64,000 bases of DNA. Origin: Schleiferiaceae bacterium (lineage in GTDB: Bacteria > Bacteroidota > Bacteroidia > Flavobacteriales > Schleiferiaceae). The notes under the pieces were generated by a model. That model was not told where the DNA came from. It saw only the letters and a program-made list of their open reading frames with translations, and searched no databases. Positions within the stretch are counted from its first letter, which is position 1, and each line of letters begins with the position of its first letter. Below, piece by piece: positions 44,696-54,600 of the stretch. The position numbers were made by a program, and so were the translations under genes. The stretch covers positions 124,001 through 188,000 of the forward strand of contig JAGYKI010000002.1 of NCBI GenBank assembly GCA_018401735.1. Direction: 5' to 3'.

Positions 44696-45099
44696 AAAGC
44701 GCCTCCGAAATAGTACAGCAGATGTATGATGGTGATGCTTTTAGCCAATGGTTGGGCATTAAGGTGGTGGAAGTGAGGCCCGGATTTGCGAAGCTCGAAA
44801 TGACAATACGCGAGGAAATGTGTAATGGTTTTGGTATTGCCCATGGTGGTATATCGTACTCTCTAGCCGACAGTGCTTTAGCCTTTGCCGCCAATGGTCA
44901 CGGCAGGCACGCCCTTTCCATTGAAACCAGCATCAGTCACCATAAAGCGATACAAGCTAATACCCGTATTTTCGCTCAGGCAGAAGCGATTAAAGAGGGC
45001 CGTTCGGTTGGTGTATATCAGGTTTTTATAAGCAATGAATCCGCGGAAACACTGGCCTCTTTTAAGGGCACAGTTTTGTTTAAAGACCAAAATTGGTAA
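44692..45099 (+). CDS. paaI: Hydroxyphenylacetyl-CoA thioesterase PaaI
   Basis: The 135-residue hotdog-fold protein has the PaaI motif GFGIAHGGISYSLADSALAFAANG, with the catalytic Asp in the LADSA part, and the later LSIETSISHHKAI strand. PaaI releases CoA from dead-end or stalled intermediates of phenylacetate breakdown. It overlaps the preceding gene by four bases and is the last gene before the operator palindrome at 45101. Confidence 0.9.
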   Translation: MKSASEIVQQMYDGDAFSQWLGIKVVEVRPGFAKLEMTIREEMCNGFGIAHGGISYSLADSALAFAANGHGRHALSIETSISHHKAIQANTRIFAQAEAIKEGRSVGVYQVFISNESAETLASFKGTVLFKDQNW

Positions 45100-45100
45100 T

Positions 45101-45125
45101 ACTTAGTGTAAATTTAACACTAAGT
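45101..45125. promoter_or_regulatory. 25-bp palindromic operator upstream of the Nudix-type regulator
   Basis: Perfect 9-bp arms ACTTAGTGT (45101-45109) and ACACTAAGT (45117-45125) flank a 7-bp AT spacer. It lies in the 66-bp gap between paaI and the regulator, upstream of a -7-like CATCTTTG (45150-45157), about 40 bp before the ATG. The TGT...ACA symmetry and AT centre are of the kind bound by NrtR-type regulators, so autoregulation is likely. No other copy was noticed in this window. Confidence 0.6.
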
Positions 45126-45165
45126 TCATCTAGCTTGTCAAAAATTACGCATCTTTGCAAAAGCT

Positions 45166-45867
45166 ATGAGGGTAAATTTTTCCAAAGAAGACTTTAATGT
45201 TGCCATTGCCACTTCGGTAGTTTTATACGGCTTTGATGGTGACGATCTAAAAATTTTAATCGCTGAAAAAGCGGGCGAGCCCTTTGCTGGTGCTCATATA
45301 TTGCCTTCTTCGGTGGTACATATCAACGAAGACCCTGAAGATGTGGCGATAGAGTTAATGCGACGTATTACCGGCAGTGCCGATTGGCCCATCGAAATTT
45401 TAAATGCTTTCGCAGAAGTATACCGTAATCCGGAAGGAAGAGTGGTAAACGTTGCCTACTATGGTACTTTACAACTTAACGAAACCTTAAGTCAGGATTT
45501 ATTGCGCTCGGAATATAAATGGGTAAAAGTTAATGATATTCCCCCTTTAGCTTTTGATCACAATAAAATTGTAGACTATTCACGCGAGCGTTTAAAGCGC
45601 CGAGTAAAGCGTCGTCCCATTGGCTTTAGCCTTTTACCGAAAGAGTTTACCATGAACCAAATCCAGCGTTTATACGAATGTGCGCTGGGGCGCGATTTGG
45701 ATAAACGAAACTTCCGTCGCAAGCTTTTAAAAAGCGAGTTACTATTAGAAACCGATCATTTTGTGCGCAGTTCTGCGAAAGCAAGAAGACCTTCGGCCTT
45801 GTATAAATTCGACGAGAAGAAATACCGCAGTCTTACCTTACGCGGTTACGACTTCGTCTATCAGTAG
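45166..45867 (+). CDS. NrtR-family regulator: degenerate Nudix domain plus winged helix
   Basis: The 233-residue protein begins with a Nudix fold (about 10-150: NVAIATSVVLYGFDGDDLKILIAEKAGEPFAGAHILPSS) whose catalytic Nudix box is lost: the G-x5-E-x7-REUxEE motif appears instead as EDPEDVAIELMRRITG without the paired glutamates. Residues 155-230 form the winged-helix domain of NrtR-like repressors (FTMNQIQRLYECALGRDLDKRNFRRKLL ... GYDFVYQ). Such proteins bind a metabolite rather than hydrolyse it and repress pathway genes. Its position between paaI and paaJ and the palindrome upstream suggest control of this paa block. Confidence 0.88.
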   Translation: MRVNFSKEDFNVAIATSVVLYGFDGDDLKILIAEKAGEPFAGAHILPSSVVHINEDPEDVAIELMRRITGSADWPIEILNAFAEVYRNPEGRVVNVAYYGTLQLNETLSQDLLRSEYKWVKVNDIPPLAFDHNKIVDYSRERLKRRVKRRPIGFSLLPKEFTMNQIQRLYECALGRDLDKRNFRRKLLKSELLLETDHFVRSSAKARRPSALYKFDEKKYRSLTLRGYDFVYQ

Positions 45868-45949
45868 AGTTTTTTATTCCTATTATATATGCGATATTCG
45901 CGCCTGAAAATGGCGTCCTAAATGGGGCGTGAACCAAAATTTCAGCCCT

Positions 45950-47158
45950 ATGAAAGAAGCATATATTGTTGATGGTATTCGCACCCCAATTGGAAGTTTT
46001 TTAGGAAGCCTTTCAGCGGTGCGCGCCGATGATATGGCGGCCCTCGTTATTTCCGAACTCTTGAAACGCAATCCTAGTTTAGACCCCAGCTCGGTGGCAG
46101 ATGTGATTTTAGGTTGCGCTAATCAAGCAGGCGAAGACAATCGCAATATTGCGCGCATGTCGGCTTTGTTAGCGGGCTTACCTTTTAGTGTTCCGGGTGA
46201 AACCGTTAACCGCCTCTGCGCAAGCGGAATGAGTGCAGGTGCCCAAGCGATGCGTGCGATTCGCAATGGCGATGGTGAGGTTTTTATCGCTGGTGGAGTG
46301 GAGCAAATGACCCGTGCACCCTATGTAATGAGCAAGCCTTCCAAAGCTTTTGGAACCGACTCTAAAATGCACGATAGCTCTTTTGGCTGGCGTTTTGTAA
46401 ACCCTAAAATGTTTAAGCTTTATGGCACCGACGCCATGGGTGAAACGGCCGAGAATTTGGTAGAGCAATACAATATTTCTCGCGAAGATCAAGATGCTTT
46501 TGCGCTATGGTCGCAGCAAAAAGCCACGGCAGCACATAACTCTGGTCGCTTGGCGGAAGAAATTGTTCCTGTAGCCATTCCGCGTCGTAAGCAAGATGAT
46601 TTGATTTTCGATAAAGACGAGTTTATCAAACCCAGCAGTAGCATGGAGATTTTGGCCAAATTACGCCCCGCTTTTAAAAAGGAAGGAGGTTCAGTAACGG
46701 CGGGCAATTCTTCAGGCTTAAACGATGGTGCAGCAGCGCTATTAGTTGCTTCCGAAGAAGGCTTAAAGAACAACCAACTGAAACCTTTAGCACGCATGGT
46801 TTCCATGGGTGTTGCGGGGGTAGAGCCACGCGTAATGGGCATTGGCCCTGTTTATGCGTCAGAAATTGCTTTGAAAAAAGCAGGGCTAAGTTTAGACGAC
46901 ATGGATATCATTGAACTAAACGAAGCCTTTGCCTCACAAGCTTTAGCGGTTACCCGCAAAATGGGCTTGGCCGATAATGATTCGCGTATTAACCCCAATG
47001 GCGGAGCGATTGCCTTAGGTCATCCTTTAGGTATGTCGGGCGCACGCCTCTTACAAACCGCAGCGATTGAATTGCAGAAAACCAATAAGCGTTATGCCCT
47101 TTGCACCATGTGTATTGGCGTAGGCCAAGGCTATGCGGTAATTTTGGAAAGAGCATAG
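45950..47158 (+). CDS. paaJ: 3-oxoadipyl-CoA thiolase PaaJ
   Basis: The ATG at 45950 gives the standard N-terminus [15 protein letters not shown]; a GTG at 45929 adds seven residues. The 402-residue thiolase has Cys90 in VNRLCASGM, His in [16 protein letters not shown] and the second Cys in [10 protein letters not shown], all active-site residues. Whole-length features such as [18 protein letters not shown] and GWRFVNPKM are characteristic of PaaJ/PcaF thiolases. It splits 3-oxoadipyl-CoA into succinyl-CoA and acetyl-CoA, the last step of the pathway. Confidence 0.92.
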   Translation: MKEAYIVDGIRTPIGSFLGSLSAVRADDMAALVISELLKRNPSLDPSSVADVILGCANQAGEDNRNIARMSALLAGLPFSVPGETVNRLCASGMSAGAQAMRAIRNGDGEVFIAGGVEQMTRAPYVMSKPSKAFGTDSKMHDSSFGWRFVNPKMFKLYGTDAMGETAENLVEQYNISREDQDAFALWSQQKATAAHNSGRLAEEIVPVAIPRRKQDDLIFDKDEFIKPSSSMEILAKLRPAFKKEGGSVTAGNSSGLNDGAAALLVASEEGLKNNQLKPLARMVSMGVAGVEPRVMGIGPVYASEIALKKAGLSLDDMDIIELNEAFASQALAVTRKMGLADNDSRINPNGGAIALGHPLGMSGARLLQTAAIELQKTNKRYALCTMCIGVGQGYAVILERA

Positions 47159-47390
47159 TTAGAGAAGACTTCCGTCTGGATTTCGATTAAAATTAGGCAG
47201 CAAGGCCTGCATGGATTGAGGGTTTTCAACGAAAAATGAAAATCTAAGAATTCCCATTACCAGTAATTTGGCAGCTGCCTTTTTTTGGACTTGGGTCTTT
47301 TTTGCGAAAGAGACGAAAGAGACGAATGGAATACTCTTCCACACAAGTGATAAAAATTATCTTATTTCGAAGTCTCTTAAGGAATAGAAT

Positions 47391-47984
47391 ATGATTTACG
47401 AGTTTAATGGCTTCAAGCCGGTGATTAGTGTCAAGGCCTTTGTGCATGAAACTGCCGTGATAATTGGTAATGTAATTATTGGCGATGATGTTTATATCGG
47501 CCCAGGTGCGGTAGTGCGCGGCGATTGGGGCGAGATTGAAATTAAACGCGGCGCTAATGTGCAAGAAAACTGCGTAATTCACATGTTTCCGGGGGTGAGC
47601 ATTGCCTTAGAAGCAGGGGCTCATATTGGTCACGGCGCTATAATTCACGGCGCTAATATTGGCGAAAACTGTTTAGTGGGCATGAATGCGGTAGTTATGG
47701 ATCGCAGTTCAATTGGGGCCGGTTCAATTATAGGCGCCTTAGCTTTTGTTAAAGCCGATACAACTATTCCGCCTCGCAGTTTAGTGGTAGGCAATCCTGC
47801 CAAAGTAATAAAGGAGGTAAGCGATGAGATGCTTGATTGGAAAACCAAGGGCACGGAACTTTATCAGCAATTACCGGGAGAATGCCATCTCACCTTAAAG
47901 GAGTGCGAACCTTTAAGAGAAAGAGAGGCCAATCGCCCGAAGCAAGAGAAGCTATTTGAAACCTGGAATAGTATTAAAGGTTGA
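47391..47984 (+). CDS. paaY: PaaY, gamma-carbonic anhydrase-like thioesterase
   Basis: A 197-residue left-handed beta-helix protein with hexapeptide repeats (VIIGNVIIGDDVYIGPGAVVRGDWGEIEIKRGANVQENCVIH) and three metal-ligand histidines (IHMFPG, GAHIGHGAIIHGAN). Residues 175-197 form the helical tail typical of PaaY (LKECEPLREREANRPKQEKLFETW). PaaY hydrolyses a stalled ring-cleavage thioester to keep the pathway from poisoning the cell. It lies 232 bp after paaJ. Its stop codon overlaps the first bases of an element copy (47981-48130). Confidence 0.88.
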   Translation: MIYEFNGFKPVISVKAFVHETAVIIGNVIIGDDVYIGPGAVVRGDWGEIEIKRGANVQENCVIHMFPGVSIALEAGAHIGHGAIIHGANIGENCLVGMNAVVMDRSSIGAGSIIGALAFVKADTTIPPRSLVVGNPAKVIKEVSDEMLDWKTKGTELYQQLPGECHLTLKECEPLREREANRPKQEKLFETWNSIKG

Positions 47985-48130
47985 GTTCAAGGTAAAATCA
48001 GGCCTCAGAACTCTTGTAAATTTTTCACCGAACTCAGTCTATTAAGGCTTGAAGGTCTGTGAAAACACCAACCAAGGCTCATAAAAATGCAGCTTAGGCA
48101 GTTTTAACAAAATAGTTGAACTCACGTTAA
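47981..48130 (+). repeat. Short copy F of the inverted-repeat element
   Basis: The left end (TTGAGTTCAAGGTAAAATCA, continuing GGCCTCAG) and the right end (GTTGAACTCACGTTAA) form terminal inverted repeats, but the body is only about 150 bp and diverged, lacking the internal hairpin and the conserved right block. The left end overlaps the paaY stop codon. Confidence 0.55.
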
Positions 48131-48642
48131 TCGAAAAGCTTGTAATAGAGCCCCATGTTTTGCGCCGGCCCAAGCCGCCTTTCTACATCGATTAATATAA
48201 ATCTCTATCGGGTCTTTTTCTTTAGCCTTTTTTGGCCCTTTATCACAGATTATTAGGGAAAACATATTGAAAAGCCAGCCTCCAAATTTTTAGCCTGAAA
48301 GTTGGAGTAAAGATAAATAGTAACCATTACAGCTTAAAAAAGCGAGATTTAAGCATTTATATTGTTAACATTTTGCTAAATTTCACGGCCGTAAAGTGCT
48401 TAAGTAGGGACAACAAGTATTTTGAGAATCCTAGATGGATCATAATTACTTGGGGTTTAAGGCTTTACTTATAACAGGTAATTTCAAAATATGAGGAAAC
48501 TATTAACGCGGGGCTCACTTTCTGTAGGCTCTAGATGTGGGCCGATGGCTTATTCTGCATTTCACACTGTCTGCAAGAACAGACTCAAATCAAATCTTGA
48601 CGATTCTTTTAATTTTTCAGTAACCAAGTTTATTTTCAATTC
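48131..48642. other. Intergenic region upstream of the giant surface protein
   Basis: No gene is called. A 51-codon open frame (48491-48646) overlaps the start of the giant gene by four bases (ATGA) and might be a leader; see findings. No clear promoter or terminator was recognised. Confidence 0.35.
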
Positions 48643-51600
48643 ATGAGAAAATTTATTCAGCTAATTTTATTAGTTGCATTCGGCACTCTTCAGGCGCAGA
48701 ATGATACGGTTACATTTAAGGTAGATATGAATGACTATACCGGGTCTTTCACTACCGTAAATGTTAACGGTACATTTAACGGCTGGTGTGGCGGATGTAA
48801 CCCCATGACCGACGCGAATAGCGACGGTGTTTGGGAAGTAGCCCTTCCTTTAACGGCGGGTACCATTGAGTACAAGTTTACCCTTGATGGGTGGACTGCA
48901 CAGGAGAACTTTGCTCCTGGTGGCCCTTGTACCGTAACTGCGGGTGGATTTACCAACCGTACATTAACCTTTAGTGGTAACAACACTGTTTTACCAGTGG
49001 TATGTTATAACTCTTGCGCCGCCTGTACAGGCGTTGTTTTAAGTCAAGTAGATCTGCCCATTTCTTGGGACGATGCCCTTGTAAACTATACTACCGTTAG
49101 TTTTGGTGGTAATGTTGATATGGTAACTACTGACCCAACAGATGCTACCAATAGCGTTCTTCAAGTGGATAAAGGTTTAGGAACGCAAACTTGGGCTGGT
49201 ACTACACTTTGTGCTGGTGGCTTAGCTACGGCTATTCCTTTTACAGTAGGAGGAGCCAATACTATTTCAGTACGTTTTTGGTCGCCTGATGCTGGAACGC
49301 CAGTTCTTTTAAAGGTAGAGGATAAAACTAATGCTGGGATTTTTGTTGAAGCCATGGATACCACTACTGTAGCCGGTGGTTGGGAAATTCTAACTTTCAA
49401 CTACAATAATCCAGCGCCTAATGCACTAGCTATTAATACGGCGAACACTTACGACCTTATCTCTTTGTTTCCAAATTTTGGAACCGATGGGAACACCGCT
49501 GGTGCTAAAACCTATTATGTAGATGACGTAGTTTATGGAACCATTAGTACAGGTATGGCGGGAGTTTATACCATCGATGCTGCTGGTTCGGGTAGCATGA
49601 ACTATACAAGTTTTTCTGCAGCTGCAGCTGACTTAGTAAGTCTTGGCGTAGTTGGAGCATGTACCTTTAACGTAGCCGCTGGAACCTATACGGATACAGT
49701 TTACTTACCAGCAATTTTAGGAACTAGCAGCACCAACACGATCACCTTTGATGGTGGTGATAGCGCTACAACTTCTCTAGCTTATAATACCGCGGCGGTT
49801 AATCAAAAAGCAGTTATTCTTATGGATGGTGCTGATTATGTAAGCTTCAAAAACTTAACCATTACTCATCCGGGTACTACTGATTCTTGGGGTATTCGTA
49901 TGCAAAATGATAATGATAACCTCACGGTAGATGCATGTCGCTTTGAAATGGCCGTTACTACTTCTACTTTTGGAGATATTGCAGGGATTGCCAGCACGGG
50001 TTCTGCTACCAGTTCTTTTACCGAAACGGAAGGTGGTGATAATACTACGATTATCAATTCTGCTTTTATTAATGGTCAGTACGGAGTACATTTTGAAGCA
50101 TTGGCAACTTTCTCCGATAGTAACTTCGTTATTAATAATAACAGCTTCGAAGGAAACTACTACCGTTATTTTATGAGTGATAACACTTATAATATGACGA
50201 TGAATGGCAACACCATGACGGGTATGCCTTCTACTTCTACTTCGGGTTATGGAGTTGCTCTTTATGACATTATTGGCTTCGAAATCAACAATAACGTTAT
50301 TAATGCTTCTGACTGGGGTATCTATATTTCGGATGGTAATTTTGATGGGACACCTCCAGCGACATCTAATATTACCAATAACATGGTAACGTCTTTATTA
50401 GACGAAGCATTTTATGTAGATGATTTAGAATCCACCAACATTTATTATAACAGTTTTGCTACCACCGCAAGTTCTACTTCAGCCTATGGTGCCTATTTCA
50501 ACGACTGTATTTCGGTAGATGTTCGTAATAATGTGTTTTATGGCAATGCTAGTTATGCGGCTTATTTCGTTGACAATACAACCACGGTTGGTACTGGCTT
50601 TGATGTAATTAACTTAAATTATAATATTTATTACACTGTATCTGGAACTAACTTGGCTTATGATGGAGCCGTTTACACAGACTTAGCAGCTTGGCAAGCT
50701 GGACGTGCAACTAATAACGTGAACTCCTTATCAGGAGATCCAATTTTCATCGACCCTACTTCTGATTTACATATGGCCGGTGGTTTAGCGAATAACGCTG
50801 CTACACCAATTGCCTCTGTTACTATGGATATTGATGGAGATATGCGTTCGGCAACGACTCCCGACATTGGTGCGGATGAGTATTTACCAGCAAGCTGCTT
50901 ACCAGTTAGTGGAGTAGCAACTATTACGGCTTACTCCGATAGTGTTTCTTTAGGTTGGATTGGTAATAATGGTGCTACAGCTACATTTAATATCGAATAT
51001 GGTTCGATAGGTTTTACACCAGGAACAGGCACTACCGTTACCGCTCATCCAGATTCTAACATTACCGTTACGGGATTGATGCCTAATTCAGATTATGAAA
51101 TCTACATTACCGCGAATTGCGGTGCCGGTGGTTTAGCCTCAACTGTTGGCCCAACCGCTTTCCGCACTGCATTAGCTGGTCCTAGAGTAATTTCTTGTAC
51201 TTCTGGTACCTTAGGCGCTCTTTTAACGGAAGAGTTTGATAATAGCACCACTTTTACGGGTGATATTGGTCTAGGTAACGGCTCTTGGCTGTATGATAAC
51301 AATACTACCGGCTCTTCTAGTACGGGTCCTTCTGCTCCGCAAAGTGGTACGCACTATATTTATTACGAATCTTCTAGCGGAGATTCTGCAGCGATGGTTT
51401 CTCCTGCTATTGACTTAGCAGCGGCGGCTCAAAATGTAGAATTATCATTTTGGATGCATGCGTATGGTGCAACCATTGGAGTTTTAAAAGTAGGTGTATC
51501 TACTTCGGCTACCGGTCCATTTACCAATGTATTTACTTATGGTCCAGGGCAATTGCAAACGGATGAATTAGATCCTTGGCAAAATGTAGGTGTAAATCTA

Positions 51601-54600
51601 GATGCTTATTTAGGTCAGACCATTTACATTGAGTTTAATTATATTAAAGGAGCAAGCTTTACAGGTGATTTAGCCATTGACTTAGTTGAGGTTAAATCTT
51701 GCCTAAGCTGTTTAACGCCTTCTGCTTTAGCTTCTTCTAATGTTACTTCCACTTCCGCAGATATTACTTGGACCTCTGGTGTTAGTAATTTAGGAAGTAC
51801 GGTAGAATATGGCCCTGCAGGTTTCACTCCTGGAACAGGTTCTATAATGACCGCTACTGCTGGTGCGGCTTCTTTAACAGGCTTAATGCCAGCAACAGCC
51901 TATGATGTTTATGTAACCGATAGTTGTGGTGCAGGAGATATTTCAGCTAGTGCTGGGCCTATTAGTTTTACAACTCTTTGTCCTAGTGCCTTTATGGCAC
52001 CGTATTTCACTGATTTTCAGGGTATTTCTTTAGGACATCAGGCCTCTTATCAGAATTGCTGGACTACCGCTTCTACTACCACTCCTCGTTGGGAAGCAGA
52101 AGATGCAACGGGAGTAAATGAAAACTCAAGTGGTACAGGACCATTCTATGATAATACCAGTTTTGGTGTATCGGGTGGTTATTATCTTTATTTTGAAACG
52201 TCATCGGGTTCTACTGGTTCAAAAGGTTCGATCTATTCGCCCTATGTGAATATTAGTAGCTTAAGTACTCCACAATTAGACTTCTTCTATCATATGTATG
52301 GAGCAACAACAGGGGCTCTAAGAATTTATGCAGAAGATACTGCGGGGGCACAAATCTTAATGGATAGCATTATTGGCCAGCAACAAACCGCTGGTTCAGA
52401 TCCATGGATTAATAAAGCCATAGACCTTAGTTCTTTAAGTGGCTCTGTTTATCGCTTTGTGTTTGAGGCAGAAAGAGGCACTTCTTTTACTGGAGATATA
52501 TCGATAGACGATGTTTCCGTTAGAGAGACTCCTTCTTGTTTCCCTTCTAATTTACTTACAGTACTTTCAACTAGCAATACTTCGGCTGAGTTAACATGGA
52601 ATGCTGGCACAGGTACTTCTTGGGATGTAGAATATGGTCCGATCGGTTTCACGCCTGGCTCTGGTACCTTGGTTAACTCGACTAATGATACCTTGCTACT
52701 TACCGGCTTAATGGCGGCAACGGGTTATGATTTTTATGTAACTGATAGTTGTGGATCAGCAGGCTTGTCAACCACAGCTGGACCAACAAGCTTTTACACA
52801 GTGGCCTGCGCGGCTACTAGCCAGTGTGTTTACACCTTAGACCTATTTGATACTTTTGGTGATGGATGGAATGGTGGAGAAATCACCGTTTGGCAAGCAG
52901 GTGTTCCTGTTGGAGTCTATGGTTCTAATTTCACTACTGGAGATTCTTTAGTGGGTATTACCTTAAACTTATGCGATGGTGTCCCAACCTATGTTACTCT
53001 CAGTAATCCAGGTTCTTGGTCTTCTGAAATGGGATTTGATTTAAGCAACCCTCTAGGTGCGCTTCAAGGAGCTCACTCTGCTCAAGGCGGATTAGCACAA
53101 GGAGACACCCTAGCTAGTTTTACTACCGATTGCTCGGCTTGCCCTGCTTTAGTAGCGCCATTTATGGAAAGCTTTGATCTTACTTCTACCCCGGCTTGCT
53201 GGAGTCAAGAGGCAATAACTGGTGGTCCATGGGTCTTTGGTACCTCAGGCTTAAATACCGCTTGCGGATCTTTAGCTGACCACACTGGAAACAGCGGAAA
53301 CTACGCTTGGATGGATCAATCAAGTACTGATATCGGTGTATCTTTAATTATGCCAGCGATAGACATTTCTGCATTAACTACTCCATACTTTGAGTTTTAC
53401 TACAATATGTGCGGTGCAGGTTATACTCCTATTAACTTAACGATTATTGAGTATTGGGACGGTTCTAATTGGGCTTCCGCTGATACTTTAGATTTCGCGA
53501 CCAATGGTTGGCAGTTAGTAGCTTATACCATACCAAGCACTTGGACTTATAATTCAGGAAATGAAGTAAAATTACGCTTCCGCGCTGAGTCCGGCGGTAG
53601 TGGTACAGATTTTAACGGTGATAATGCTATTGATGATGTTCGTATTTACGAAGCACCAACTTGTTTCCCAGTTTCTAATTTGGCCCTGTCTAATGTTACC
53701 GCGGTTTCCCTAGATGTTACTTGGACCGACAATGGTTCTGCTGGTTACGGCGTAATTTATGGCGCGGCTGGATTTGATCCTGCTACTGCGGGTACCTTAG
53801 TAACTACTACTAACGACACGCTTAATATCACTGGCTTAAGTCCAATTACTACTTATGATGTATATGTATACAGCGATTGTGGTTTAGGTGATGTAAGTGA
53901 TACTTTAGGTCCTGTTTCAACCACTACTGGTTGTGCACCGATTACGCCTCCTAGCTTAGAAGATTTCAGCAATGGTTGGACTCCTAATGCATGTTGGGAT
54001 GAAGGTGATGGCGGTACGCCAGCAACAGGTCCTGCTGCTCTAGGCTTAGGCGGTTGGACAACTGACGGTTTTGCTAATAATGGCTTTTCCGGTGCTGTGA
54101 AAATCAACCTATATAATCTTGGTGATGCGGATTGGATGCTTAGCCCGCAGTATGATCTTGGAACTGCTGGTAACCTACAAGTAGAGTTTGACTTTGGTGT
54201 ATTTGCCTGGAATTCAACTACTCCTGCAAGTTTAGGTTCTGATGATGAGGTTCAACTTTTAATTAGTACCGATAACGGCGCTACTTGGGTTAACCTAGCT
54301 ACCTATAATAATACCTATGTTACTAATGCAACGGGTAACCATGAAGTGGCAACCTTATACACCTATACAGGTGTTGTACAGTTTGCTATTTGGGCAACAG
54401 AAGGTACTGTTGATGACCCAGAAGACAACGATGTCTTTGTAGATAACTTCGAAGTACGCGTTACTCCAGCTTGTCCAGATCCAGCAGCAGTTTTGGCTAC
54501 TAATATTACTAGTACGGATGCTGACATTACCTGGACTTCTAGTGTGGGTGGTGTTGGAAGTAGTGTAGAATACGGTCCTGCCGGCTTCACGCCAGGCACA

